Made by a program: the position numbers and the translations under genes. A stretch of 64,000 nucleotides of DNA from Artemia franciscana (taxonomy: Eukaryota; Arthropoda; Branchiopoda; Anostraca; Artemiidae), in contig NC_088872.1 of assembly GCF_032884065.1 (NCBI RefSeq), positions 35,622,917 through 35,686,916 of the forward strand, in the 5' to 3' direction. How positions within the stretch are numbered: the first letter of the stretch is position 1; every line of letters begins with the position of its first letter. Shown here in pieces: positions 20,667 to 30,799 of this stretch. Below the pieces are notes generated by a model. That model saw only the letters and a program-made list of their open reading frames with translations. It did no database searches and was not told the DNA's origin.

Positions 20667-21208
20667 TTAATTGAGCCTAACCAGAAGTTCATCCGAATTT
20701 TCTACAGTGGGACCTAATTGCTTTTGGGTATCTCCTGGTTGATTTGACACTTCAAATTCCTTATCTTCAGAACAATCATCATCCTCTTCATCAACCCATT
20801 TATTAAAGTCAATTTTTAGCCAGTGCTGCTTCTTTTTTGATTTCAGGAGAGATGGCCAAAAAGTCCTTCTTCTTTTTTTTTAAAATGTAGGAAATGCTAC
20901 ATTTTTCAGGCACTATCTCTTTGTAAAGTTCAATGATGACAGCATATACTTTACTGTCTTGACTGTCATGTTGCCTGAAGTTTACTTCCTGTGGGTGTAT
21001 TTTAATGTCAGGGTTGGTACAATCATGTAGGGATATTGTCAAATAGATACAGTCAGTCCTTTGAGCCCATCTGACTTGTGGAATGTCTCTGCGTCATGTT
21101 GCTTGAAGTTTACATCCTGCGGGTGTATTTTAATTTCAGGGTTGGTACAATCATGTAGGGATATTGTCAAATAGATACATTCAGTCCTTTGAGCCCATCT
21201 GACTTGTT
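20667..21208 (-). pseudogene. p23 (HSP90 co-chaperone, PTGES3-like) CS-domain pseudogene
   Basis: The - strand reads VRWAQRTECIYLTISLHDC with NPEIKIHPQDVNFKQHD, then in a second frame FWPSLLKSKKKQHWLKIDF with NKWVDEEDD and an acidic tail ending at a TAA (20667-20669). WAQR, the W-P-x-L-(T/L)-K motif and W-L-x-(V/I)-D-F-x-x-W before an acidic tail are signatures of p23, a CS-domain protein that binds ATP-bound HSP90. A frameshift occurs at an A-run (T-run on +, around 20872-20885), and the first part (about 114 bp) is tandemly duplicated, so the second WAQR copy is out of frame. Alternatives are an exon of a real gene with an assembly indel, or a HACD-type CS domain; the acidic tail favours p23. 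Confidence 0.7.
20964..21207 (-). repeat. Tandem duplication of the p23-like N-terminal segment
   Basis: The block from GTTGCCTGAAGTTTAC to CCCATCTGACTTGT at 20964-21075 recurs at 21094-21207 with few differences. It encodes the WAQR-containing beginning of the CS domain twice, 130 bp apart. Confidence 0.85.
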
Positions 21209-21272
21209 AAAGACTTGTTGCAACTCTCTCCAAGAACTTTCTTGAGGTAGAATATGTAAGAATCCACTAGAT

Positions 21273-22275
21273 CAGTGGTTCTCAACCGGGGTCCACATGG
21301 ACCCTAGGGGTCCATGTAATATTTCCGGGGTCCACAGGCAAAACACAACAAATTGGGGGTCCACAATGATATTTTGGGGGTCCATGAAGAAAACCAACTC
21401 AGAACGCTCTTTATTTTTAAGAATTCAATTTCTACTGTAATTTACATTATTTTGAATCGGTTTAGTGACCTAATAGGAATAGATATACTGATTTGGGTTT
21501 CAATTCCTTTCGGAGTTAATGTTGACGAAATAGAATTATCTTTGCAAGAGCCCCTCATCGAATTACATAGTGATGAAATAATGTGTGCAAAAGTCAAAGA
21601 TGGAAAGTACAATATATAAAAAACAAATGATGTTGCTACAAAGTACCCTTTGCTCTGGGATAAAGCGCAGTTCTACGTTATTGCTTTTCCTACATCTTAT
21701 CTTGTTGAAGCGGGATTAGTCGTGTTTCTCAAACTTTATCAAAAGCTCGCAATAGACTTGACATTGTGAAAAGGGGTGATCCTCGACTATCATTAACATC
21801 GATAGAACCAAATATAAAGAAACTTGTCGAGATGCATCAACCACAGGGATCTCATTGAATAAACATGCCTTTTCCTTTTTTTTAATCACACATTTAATTT
21901 CAACTGCTTTTTTATCCAGTTAGATAAATAATGTTGGAGTGAATTAAACTTCCTGAGGAGCTCTACTCTCCATGAGCTTTAGTTGCTTGTCAATCGAAGA
22001 AACTTGTAGAAACTTGTAATATTGTAGTTATTATCACAATGATAGGAATAATAATTATAATAATTATTATTATATTAGAATATTTTTTTGTATTGAATTA
22101 GTTTTCATTTAAAAATAAAGCTTAATCGTAAGCTGTTTGTTTGATAATTAAAACCTTAAAATTTATATTAGTGAAGAATAAAAAATTGTTCTTATGTTCA
22201 ATAGCTATGAAGGGGTCCACCAAGATAAAAAGAAGGGAAAAGGGGTCCATGGGAAAAAAAGGTTGAGAACCACTA
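21273..22275 (+). mobile_element. Non-autonomous hAT element with transposase remnant
   Basis: Terminal inverted repeats CAGTGGTTCTCAACC (21273-21287) and GGTTGAGAACCACTA (22261-22275) are flanked by 8-bp direct repeats CACTAGAT (21265-21272) and CGCTAGAT (22276-22283). Inside, + strand frames resemble the C-terminal part of ZBED/SCAND3-type hAT transposases (LQEPLIELHSDE, YPLLWDKAQFYVIAFPTSYL, then a frameshifted RNRLDIVKRGDLRL). The element is internally deleted and dead. A frame that begins in its right end (22194) is fused by chance to the neighbouring hAT remnant. Confidence 0.9.
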
Positions 22276-22967
22276 CGCTAGATGTTGATGTAAATGATGA
22301 CAATTATTGTGGTGATATCCAAAATATTTATCTTGGACTGAATGCCCAGCTCGCTATTTCAGAGCTTGTAGAGCGCGACCCTAAGGTGGACCATAATAAA
22401 GAGATGAACGTATACCAGACAGCAAGAAAATTTTACAAGGAAGCAGTTGCACAGATCAAAACCGGGTTCGTATTTGATGATGATTTGTATGAGATGTCCT
22501 GTCTTGTAGAGCCTTCGAATGCTGCTAAGCTCAATCTTTCTAGTCTTGCACCACTTCCAGTTAAGTATTTCACTCCTTTATGTATTAGAGCTGCCATTGA
22601 CTCGGAATGGCGTGAACAAAGCTCTGTTGATGTTCCGAAGGTAGAATATTTTAGAATATTGTAGATTCGTTTTTTCATTGTTACCCCAAGTGGTCGTCCA
22701 AGGTTTGTAAATCTAAAGCAGGTTATTTACTTTTTCTTTTTACTGCCTTTCTCGAATGTTGTTGCAGAACGTCTTTTCAGCACTTTAAAAGAGGTGAAGA
22801 CTGATAAACAAAATAAATTGTTGACACTGACCTTATCTGCCATCTCCCGTACTAAATGCGGGACGAAGAGGATGAATATGCATTCTTCATCACTAGTAGT
22901 TGATCATGAACTAGAAAAATGGCTAAAGGAGGTAAGAGCATCTGCGACAGTTGAAGAGTGTATATGA
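22276..22967 (+). pseudogene. Second hAT transposase remnant, C-terminal dimerisation region
   Basis: The frame LDVDVNDDNYCGDIQ to RAAIDSEWREQS (to 22664) is followed after a break by NVVAERLFSTLKEVKTDKQN, then KLLTLTLSAISRTK, ending with a TGA at 22965-22967. AERLFS-LK-(V/I)KTDKRN is the hallmark of the hAT C-terminal dimerisation domain. The DDE-containing N-terminal portion is absent. The adjacent smaller hAT element inserted at its left edge. Confidence 0.75.
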
Positions 22968-23048
22968 GTGATCAAAGTTAGTCTTTAGTAGCAGAAGTTT
23001 CTGTTTTGTGTTGCATTAGATATTTGAAACATCCACTGTTCAAAAGTG

Positions 23049-23940
23049 TGCTTTATTGATTTATTATGATGAAAAGTTCCTAATTAAGTAGATTAGAATT
23101 CAATCAACGTATGTATTGATACGATTCTAGGCTAAGGCTTCAGAATGTTGGTGATGTACGTCTACGGTGGAAGAGCAAAAGTTTATGTTTTGAGTTGCAT
23201 TAGATGTTTGAAACTGCCGCTGTTCCTGAATTGTTGTTTGTAGACCAAATCCCCGAAAAAAAATGTCGTTCCCCGAATCCCCGAAAACTCCCCGAAAATC
23301 TTTCTTTTCCCATGATCTACCCGAAATAGAGTTAGTGGAAGGCTCACTGTTTGTTCCACAATCACTGTTTGTTCAATAAAGTGTGCTTTATTGATTTATT
23401 ATGATAACTGATAACATTTTATAAATTGATAAATGATAACATTTTATAAATGATAACATTTATTATGACTACGCGAAAAAGAAAAGGTTTCCGAATTAGG
23501 AAATTGGAACTAATCAAGAATACTTCGTCATGGCACAAATATAAGGAACGGTCGTAATGTGATCAGTGCGTTTCAGCTTTATAGGCTGCGTTGCAGCGCT
23601 ATTTGCGTTTTTTTTCGTGATGTACACTATTTAGCAAGGCAGAACGAAGTTGTTTTGCTTTTCAGGCAGTGCTTCCAGTGTCCCCGAATTTTCGGGGATT
23701 TCCCCGAAAATCGAGAAAAATCCCCGAAAAAAAATGTCGTTCCCCGAATCCCCGAAAACTCCCCGAAAATCTTTCTTTTCCCATGATCTACCCGAAATAG
23801 AGTTAGTGGAAGGCTCACTGTTTGTTCCACAATCACTGTTTGTTCAATAAAGTGTGCTTTATTGATTTATTATGATGAAAAGTACCTAATTAAGTAGATT
23901 AGAATTCAATCAACGTATTCTACCGATACCATCATAGGCT
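23049..23940. repeat. Direct repeats around a CCCCGAA-rich segment
   Basis: A block of about 155 bp with TCCCCGAAAAAAAATGTCG and a tail GTGCTTTATTGATTTATTATG occurs at 23250-23404 and 23720-23873. The tail alone, continued by TTAGAATTCAATCAACGTA, also occurs at 23049-23120 and after the second copy. Between the copies is a short AT-rich spacer with TAAATGATAACATTT repeats. The open frames across it are repeat-derived. Confidence 0.85.
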
Positions 23941-24963
23941 TGATTCCTTCGTTTGCAGTTGCGTATCAGTTGCTTTAATCATGATGAACAGTACCTGATT
24001 CAGTAGAATAGGATTCCATTAATAATAACTAAGGATATTGAAAGTGCATTTTTTAAGCCTCGTTCTCATGCGTGTCTAGCTAAGCATCTGGGTTTACACG
24101 CGTGCCAGGCAATATATTCGTGTCTAAAAATATCTTGTTCCCACGTAGGCATAAACACCAAATGCCAATTTAATTAATACGTGAAAATCGTTCTTTCCTT
24201 GTGTGAGAATTCGGATTCACAGGCGCTACAGATTTGCATTAACTACTGCAAATGCCACGTTTGCAATATTTTAGAATCGCCGCTAGCTCAAGAGTATACC
24301 ATAATAGTATACTAGCGATTTACAAGAACCACTGCAAACGCTGCACTTGCAACGACGGCAACATTTCTTAACCGCCGTTATTACAACGAGATCAAACAGC
24401 GCTCCATTACTGTTTTGCAGATTTAAAGAAAACACTGCTTTAAATCGTCGTATGATCAATCGTAAGTCGATGGACCGTTGTAGAGTGGTCTAATTCTGGA
24501 TTGATCTAAGACTTCAGCAGAAGATTGAGCATTTTTGCGAACTTAACATGCACTTAGAGGGTTTGGGCATGTCTAGAAATTCCCTTCCGATTTTTCAACA
24601 GATAGCGTGACGCCATCTACCGATTTTCTACCGAATTTTAGGCACGCCTTTCCGATTTTCGAAGCATGCGAAGTTGAAACACTGGTTATTTCAGTTTAGT
24701 TCAAAAATTTAAGTTTAACCGCCTATAGCAGACTTGTGTTGATGGTTTAAGGTCAGTTGGATAATTTTCTTGTTTTGTATTTTGGTTAAGCCTATGTTAG
24801 ACTGATATGTGTCTGCTAGGTGTGGTGATATCAGAATTGTAACCAAATTTTCTTGTATTTATAGCCTACATATAGCCTAGAATTGCAATCATTTCCATTT
24901 TTGTTGATTAGATATTTGAAATTGCGAATCTGTAATAGTTTAGAAACAAATTTGGGCTATATA
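23941..24963. other. Unassigned interval
   Basis: Less AT-rich around 24050-24450, with several GCAAACGC/CACTTGCAACG-like phrases and a small palindrome near 24293-24317. No gene or element ends identified. Confidence 0.45.
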
Positions 24964-25077
24964 TTTGCACATTAGGGGGGTGGGGGTAAAGCATAGCATA
25001 TATTAAATACTAAAACTAACCAGTGCTGTATTTAATATATGCTACACTTTACACCCCCCCCCACTAATGTGCAAATA
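24964..25077. repeat. Hairpin element with 47-50-base arms
   Basis: The left arm 24964-25010 (TTTGCACATTAGGGGGGTGG and GCATATATTAAATAC) and the right arm 25028-25077 are complementary with a few mismatches, separated by 17 bases. No coding content. Confidence 0.85.
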
Positions 25078-25159
25078 CATAATAACTCCAAAATGGTGAG
25101 TTTGCAGTAGTTTTGCAAGAGAGAAAAGATTTTCAAAAGTCAAAATGCATGCCTGAAGA

Positions 25160-26086
25160 ATTGTTCAGGCATTCATAGAACCCTCAATTGGTGCTCCTAC
25201 AATTCCAGCATATGTTACCTCCTAAGGCATAGCTATTAGACCATTCAAGTATGCTGAACAAAATGGCTGCCTAAAAATTTAGAGCACACAATTTTGGAGA
25301 AATAGGTGGTATGAGAGGGAGGCTAATTGTCCTCCAGTCTTTTTGGTCACTTAAAAATGGCAATAGAAAATTACATTTCTATTAGAATGAACCCTCTCTC
25401 ATTATTCTAGAACCATTGTTTCTAGAATAGACATTGCTCTCTAAAAATTTTGGAGAAAATGGGGCATAGAAGGGGACCAATCACCCTCCAATCTTTTTGG
25501 TCACTTAGAAAAGACACTAGAAAATTTAATTTCCACTAGAATGAGTTCTTTCCCATTATTCTAGAAATATTGGTTCAATACAATCCTCCCTGGGATGAAC
25601 TGAAAAAAACTACAGATAAACACACATCTGGATCTTTCTTCTGAAAAAAATACAAAATTCCATATTTTAGCAGATAGGGCTTGAAACCTCTAAAGTAAGG
25701 TTCCCTTACTCACTAAATCTGAAGCTGTGATTTTCATTATGATTCTTTGTCTTTTAGCAAGTGTTTTCCTCCTTTTTCAAAAATCAGGCAAATGTTCTCA
25801 GGCTCATAGCATTTGAACACTAAATTTAGTGAATCTTGGGTATTTGGAATGAGCATGCTGATTCTTTTGATACATCTGTTGTATTGTATCAGACTAACAA
25901 CACTTCTTGACTACTAAGGTCCCTGCATCAGCCCTGCAGTGCATTTCCGCAGCATGATCTCTGGGTCCTGTATTACCAAGCTAAGGTCAAACCCACTGCG
26001 CCACCACAGGACAAAAATTGCAATCAGTGGGATAATACATCTATTGGTATCAAAATTCCATTTTATAAAGAGTTATGGTTACTATT
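25160..26086 (+). repeat. R1 dispersed repeat, aged copy, left part of an interrupted element
   Basis: Follows the R1 course: GCTGAACAAAATGGCTGCC, TCCTCCAGTCTTTTTGGTCA, then GGTTCCCTTACTCACTAAAT and CTCAGGCTCATAGCATTTGA. It is interrupted by the SINE at 25882-26034 and broken at 26086 by the LTR element; the missing 3' end resumes at 30257. Confidence 0.8.
25882..26034 (-). mobile_element. tRNA-derived SINE inserted in R1
   Basis: The interruption of R1 is flanked by ATACATCTGTTG (25870-25881) and ATACATCTATTG (26035-26046), a 12-bp target duplication with one mismatch. On the - strand it contains GTCCTGTGGTGGCGCAGTGG, whose TGGCGCAGTGG fits an RNA polymerase III A box; the B box is poor. 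Size and duplication suit a tRNA-derived SINE. Confidence 0.65.
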
Positions 26087-26184
26087 TGCAATCTTTTGAG
26101 ATACCTCATTAAATCCAGGCCACTATAAATAAAGCACATAAGCAAGACAAGCAAACAAACAAAGTTACATCACATATTACTACA
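26087..26184 (-). repeat. 3' LTR of the gypsy-type element (left in the window)
   Basis: Starts TGCAATCTTTTGAGAT and ends ATTACTACA; aligns with 30155-30256, sharing TATAAAT and AGCAAGACAAGCAA blocks with several differences, which suggests an old insertion. Confidence 0.85.
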
Positions 26185-26801
26185 TCCTCTTTCTCCCAAA
26201 CTTTTGTTGGTAATCTTTACTTTCATTTTTTTGCACAACACTTTTAAGCAGGAGGGATTTGCTTGCACTCTTTTCACTACTATACATGAAAGAGGAAACA
26301 TAAAAAAAGAAAAAATAGTAATAGAAGATCAAATCAACTTTAATTTGGAGGATAAAACTTCTGGGACAAATGGTATAGACACTTCTAGCTGGCCCTTGGC
26401 ACAGCACTATCATAGGTTCAGGCAAGAGGAGGCTTCATTATCCTTCCTGCTTGCATTATAGTTGGGCAGAGGCTAGGTGGCATCTATAGTGTGGTGGATT
26501 TTCTGTGATCATAAGGAATAGGGATGTTTTCAGGTTCTCCATTCTTAAGGGGTTCAGTGTGGGTTATGAGGTGGTCTGACATGAACCCTATTTCTTTTTA
26601 CAAACATACCCATTTAAGGTAATACCCAGTATGATGTGAGGGCAGCTGCCAATCTAACCTCTTGGGTGATCTCCCAGATGCTATCCCAATGTTTTTTTAT
26701 GCCATACTGCATCATGCAAATGGAGTGGTCTCAGTAGCTTTTTGTGCTGTTTGTGATATCTTTTCTGCCATATCTGTGCTGCTTTGTGGTGCTAGATTAA
26801 C

Positions 26802-27185
26802 TTAAAGGTAGATATAATCTTCTTGACCAGTTGCTGGGGCACATGGAATGATGGATCCCAGCTGGTGGCTCATCAGTGACTGTGAAGGAGTTGTGAATCC
26901 ATCTACTGGAGTATTTCTGTATTCAAGAAGTCCTAGATAAGCATTGTCTCCCATTTCCCCAGCCTGTTTCATAATTTGCTTGCATGTCTGGATTTTCTTT
27001 TCTCCACAAGGACATTTGATTACTGGAAGTGAGGGCTTGAGGTCTGATGTTGGGTTCCCCAGCCCTCTGAATTTTTGGAATTCGGTCAAACTGCACTGAA
27101 TAGTGTTGTCTGACGTGAAGGAAAATGGAATGCTGTGTCTGGCATAATGTGCTTTCTGTTTTGAGATGAACTTACTTCTAGTCAT
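26802..27185 (-). pseudogene. Integrase remnant of the gypsy-type element
   Basis: The - strand frame contains QIMKQAGEMGDNAYLGLLEY followed by RNTPVDGFTTPSQ and SIIPCAPA. This is the C-terminal half of a gypsy integrase core around the LLEYRNTP motif. The N-terminal zinc-binding part is not in this frame. Confidence 0.85.
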
Positions 27186-28196
27186 ATCTTTCAGCTTGTC
27201 CTCTTAAAATACCATGCTGTGGTAGTCAACAAGGATCAAGTAGTTTGAAGCTTTCTAGGTGAATATTTCTGTAACATTCATCCTTTGACATTGTCCTTTC
27301 AGTGTCTGCATTGAGGCCTGGTTAGTAGATGATCATTCTTGCTTATTGTTTCATTTTTCTAATGCCCAAGTGGAAAATGGTAAATGGCTTAGTATTTCTG
27401 ATCTCAGCTTTTCAGGTATGACAATTCTTTCTCCATTGAGGATGAGGCTGCAGTCAACTGTAAGTTTGTGTTGTATTGTTCAGTAGGCAAAGAGATCATT
27501 CCTTGAGAGCTTCTTTGGCTGAGCAAGTTTCTTTGTCAATTTGTGCTAGCTTTTCATCACTGACTAGCAGGAATCTCAAAAGCTGATGGACATAGATTCA
27601 AGCTCTTAATGTAATCCCTGATCAGTTTCTGGTAAATGTAGCCTAGACAGAGCATTGGAAACTGGAATATTAGTGCTAGGTTAGTAGGTGAGTGTCAGGT
27701 CATAGAGCTGGACCTTTAGCAGCATCCATTGATTTCTTCCTTGTGCTTTCTATAGGAGCTTGTAGACTATGTTCTCCAGAGGCTTCTGGCTGGCTGGGGC
27801 ATTCACCTTTCTGCCATAAGGATAGTGGTGGAAGGGCTTACACCCAGACATAGTTGCATGTAACTTCTTCTCTGGTTGAGAGTACTTCTGCTCAGTCTTG
27901 TTTGGGGATATAGAGGCATAAGCAGTGAAATTGCCATTGGCTTTGGGATGAGGCATGATGGGTCAATGAAGATAGATTTGACACTGTTGCTTTTTTTAAT
28001 CCACTGAGGCTTTCTTTGTATTTTTCTCCCCAGATGAACTCCTTCTGTTTTTGGTGCCTTGAAGTTCTTGGTTCCTTGAGTAGAGGTTTGGTATGTTCTT
28101 GGATAAAAAGTTTAGCATGCCAAGCAGAGTAGCTAGCTCCTTGTTTTTGGTTGGGACTGGCATTTTGTTGATGGCTCTGAACTTGTCAGGTTGCTA

Positions 28197-28448
28197 TCAA
28201 CTATTGCTGATGATATGTCCAAAGTATGGTACACTAGGGACATGGAATTTGAATTTTTCCTTGTTAAATCTGACACAGTGTAGTCTTGCTCTTTCTACGA
28301 TAGCAAGGATGTGCTTGTTGTGCTCTTCAATTGTTGCTTCATAGATTAATTGGTCATCAACAATCACCACAAAACCTTCAAGACCTGCAAGTGTCTCTTC
28401 AGTTTTCCTTTGGAATTCATCTTGGGCTGATATTATCCCAAATGACAT
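28197..28448 (-). pseudogene. Reverse-transcriptase remnant of the gypsy-type element
   Basis: The - strand frame includes FGIISAQDEFQRK, then VVIVDDQLIYEAT and VRFNKEKFKF and VPYFGHIIS. The FG-S-A-FQ and VDD(I/L)L(I/V) motifs, followed by N-K-K-F and FGH-(I/V)I, are RT palm signatures of Ty3/gypsy elements. The catalytic YVDD-type pair is retained as VDD but flanking frames are broken. Confidence 0.85.
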
Positions 28449-28968
28449 TTTTTTTTAGGAGATATCTGCCATGGACAGTGTTGAAGGTTGTCATAAAACT
28501 AGCTTCTGTGTCTAGAATGAGTGACCAATAGCCTAATCTTGCATCCATCTTCCTAAAACACTTGGCTCCATGTAATTTTGTAGTTCTGTCTTCCACTGTA
28601 GTTATGTGTGCATGATTGCTTTGTTCAGGTCAATGGGGTCAGGGTCAGTACAGATTCCCAGACTATGGTTCCATCCTTCCTTTCAACAGCTACCATTGAA
28701 TTTGCCCATTCTATGGGTGTGATAACCTTTTTGGTGATGCCTTTTTGTTCCATTCAATTGAGCTCTTGTTTTAGTTTATCTCTAAGGGAAGCTGGAACCT
28801 TCCTAAATGGATGAGCTTTTGGGATGGCACATTTCTATCAGGCAGAAGCAGCATTCACCTTCAATTTTTCTGATGCCTTCAAAAACCTCTTTGAATTGTT
28901 CAGTAGTGTTGTTGATATTTGTCTCTTTGAGTTTGTTCACACTCAGGACCATTTTGACTAGATTCAGA

Positions 28969-29470
28969 TCAATACTTGATCTGAACACTAGAATAGGAAT
29001 ACAATCTGTTTTGACTAAATAGAGCTCTAGCTATGATGGTACTTGGGACTGATGGCTGCCCATGACCCAACATTCTCCTCCAACTCGGATTCTGGATCTG
29101 CAGTAGCTTGTTAATTTTTGGGCTGTTTCTTGGATCTCTAGGCCATATGGTGTCAAAGTACTTAGCAAGAAGTATATTAACCTGAGCCCCAGTATCCAGT
29201 TTCAATTAAATTGAAGTTTGATTGTAGGTTCAGTGTCATACGTGCCTCATCTCTGCTGTTTGACTGGTCCACCATATGTAAAAACACTTCATCTTCCTGC
29301 TCAGAATCACCTCCACTTTTTGTAGCACCTGTCACAATGTCAACACCTTTTGCACTTTTGTACACTGTATCAAAGTGGTTGAGTTCGTTGAACTTAAGGC
29401 AGCTCTTTCTGTTAGCTGGACACATGTGGGCTGGAGAGTATGCTCCTCCACAGAAGTAACACTCCCTTCT
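28969..29470 (-). pseudogene. Gag zinc-knuckle and protease remnants of the gypsy-type element
   Basis: Two overlapping - strand frames: one (29177-29425) begins with a cysteine-rich knuckle-like CPANRKSCLKFNELNHF, and the other (28969-29205) begins KLDTGAQVNILLAKYF, the aspartic protease active-site motif (DTGA). Order and strand agree with the downstream RT and integrase remnants. Confidence 0.75.
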
Positions 29471-30154
29471 TTTTTTCAGTTTTGTGTGTCATCTTGCTTA
29501 GGTGGCTGGTAGCATTTACTTTTCTGGATAGCATCAATTTATTTTTTCACAAGCAATTTCTTTCATTCAAATGTCTGCTACTGAGCCTGGGTTATTTTGT
29601 AGAGATGACACTTCTGCTTGACAATTAGTAGGGTAAGAGAGTCTCCTTCCATGAGAAAATGCTTTCTGATTCTCGTGTCCCTAGTGCCAATCACTATATG
29701 ATCTCGTTGGGTTCAACATATGCTCATTGTTTTACCAGTCTCTTCAGAATTTTCTGTTATGATATTTTCTACACTCCTGTTTTCTAACTGTTCTCTTTTA
29801 TGGAACCCAAATCAAATGGGGCAGTATATTCTCTGAATTTCGCTAAGGTATGGTTCAGTTTTGTTCTTTTCTTCATCCATGAATGTAAATGATTCAAAGA
29901 TTTCACGTCCCTTGTCTCCTGTCCAGATTACAAGGTATGCACACATTGATTTTTCTGTCTCCTGATAGTGGTCCATCAAACATTAGATTGATGTTTTTCT
30001 CAAATCTCTTCAATTTGTGTGTCATGCATGGGCTGTTCTAGTTGATGGTTGGTTGGTTGTTCAACATCTGTGTTGAAGGCTATCTTGTTAACTGTGGTTA
30101 CTTACAGGCTGATTAATTTGGTGAGGCTGATTGGTGGTCCCACTTCTGACATTG

Positions 30155-30256
30155 TGTAATGTTTTTGAGATAATACTTTATTAAACCAATAGACCTATAA
30201 ATGAAGTGCAAAAGCAAGACAAGCAAGTAAACAATGTATCATCACATAATACTACA
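30155..30256 (-). repeat. 5' LTR of the gypsy-type element (right in the window)
   Basis: Starts TGTAATGTTTTTGAGAT and ends AATACTACA. With about 102 bp it is far shorter than most gypsy LTRs. Confidence 0.85.
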
Positions 30257-30308
30257 CTGTTGAGCTGTGTTGCTCTTTACTTACGGTTTCTTACAATGAA
30301 CTGTTTGA
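30257..30308 (+). repeat. R1 3' end, resumed after the LTR element
   Basis: GAGCTGTGTTGCTCTTTACT, then an eroded terminal hairpin and ACTGTTTGA. It continues the R1 sequence broken at 26086 and is followed by T like other R1 ends. Confidence 0.8.
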
Positions 30309-30729
30309 TAAGACTGTGGGTTATCTTTAACTGCACATAGAATATTATTTCAGGTAATACTTTAACACTTAAAAGTTGTAACTATCTCTACTTTAATTAA
30401 CTCTTGTCCTGGTATGATTTCTTAAGCCCAAGACACATTTGAAGTTTTTTTTTTACCAGTTGTTTGTTTTACAAAACATTTCTTAAAGGTGCACAGGATA
30501 GTATAGTAAAAGATACATTGGGCAGTAAAAAAAAACAACTTATAAAACAAAGATTTACAGCAGCTATGCAGCCGTCCATCATCACTACAATAAGCAGAGG
30601 GCGAAACAAATGATTGTTTATTTTGATGCTTGCACTGATGTGGAAGCAAAACTAGGGGGGCGAGCGAGCAAGATAGTTGAGAAGAATTTTTATTAGCGAT
30701 AAAAGAAAATGATTATTGTTCTTAGGTGT
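30309..30729. other. Unassigned interval
   Basis: AT-rich, with no recognised coding or terminal-repeat features. Confidence 0.5.
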
Positions 30730-30795
30730 GGCTCGTTGGTCTAGGGGTATGGTTTTCCTGTAAGGTGCCAGAGGTCTTGGGCTCCAATCCTAAAC
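30730..30795 (+). pseudogene. tRNA-Pro-like pseudo-tRNA (promoter-bearing head)
   Basis: GGCTCGTTGGTCTAGGGGTA is identical to the 5' part of animal tRNA-Pro, including acceptor strand, D arm and A box. The anticodon-stem bases no longer pair, the anticodon position reads AAG, the B box is altered (GGCTCCAATCC) and the 3' acceptor strand is missing. It is therefore not a functional tRNA. It lies about 60 bp from the end module of an R2 copy, so it may be the head of a SINE-like unit or a chance neighbour. Confidence 0.7.
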
Positions 30796-30799
30796 TACT

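Larger units (their letters stand above)
26087..30256 (-). mobile_element. Ty3/gypsy-type LTR retrotransposon with very short LTRs, degenerate
   Basis: The element is bounded by LTRs of about 100 bp that begin TG and end CA, and by 5-bp direct repeats CTATT (26082-26086) and CTGTT (30257-30261). Read on the - strand from right to left, gag zinc-knuckle, protease, reverse transcriptase and integrase remnants appear in gypsy order. Just inside the left LTR is a polypurine tract (TGGGAGAAAGAGGA on the - strand). Next to the right LTR is a primer-binding-like TGTCAGAAGTGGGA, as in elements primed by tRNA-Leu. Frames are broken by many stops and shifts, so it is inactive. It sits inside an R1 copy whose two halves rejoin exactly when it is removed. 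Confidence 0.9.

Noticed and set aside
21353..21619. Independent gene starting MGVHNDILG
   Set aside because: Lies within the terminal repeats of the hAT element and resembles transposase sequence (LQEPLIELHSDE).
22433..22678. Antisense frame over the hAT remnant
   Set aside because: Mirrors the coding strand of the transposase remnant and has no similarity of its own.
23049..23940. CRISPR-like array
   Set aside because: Spacers are not uniform, repeats are long and unequal, and the genome is eukaryotic.
30730..30795. Functional tRNA gene
   Set aside because: The anticodon stem does not pair and the 3' acceptor strand is missing.
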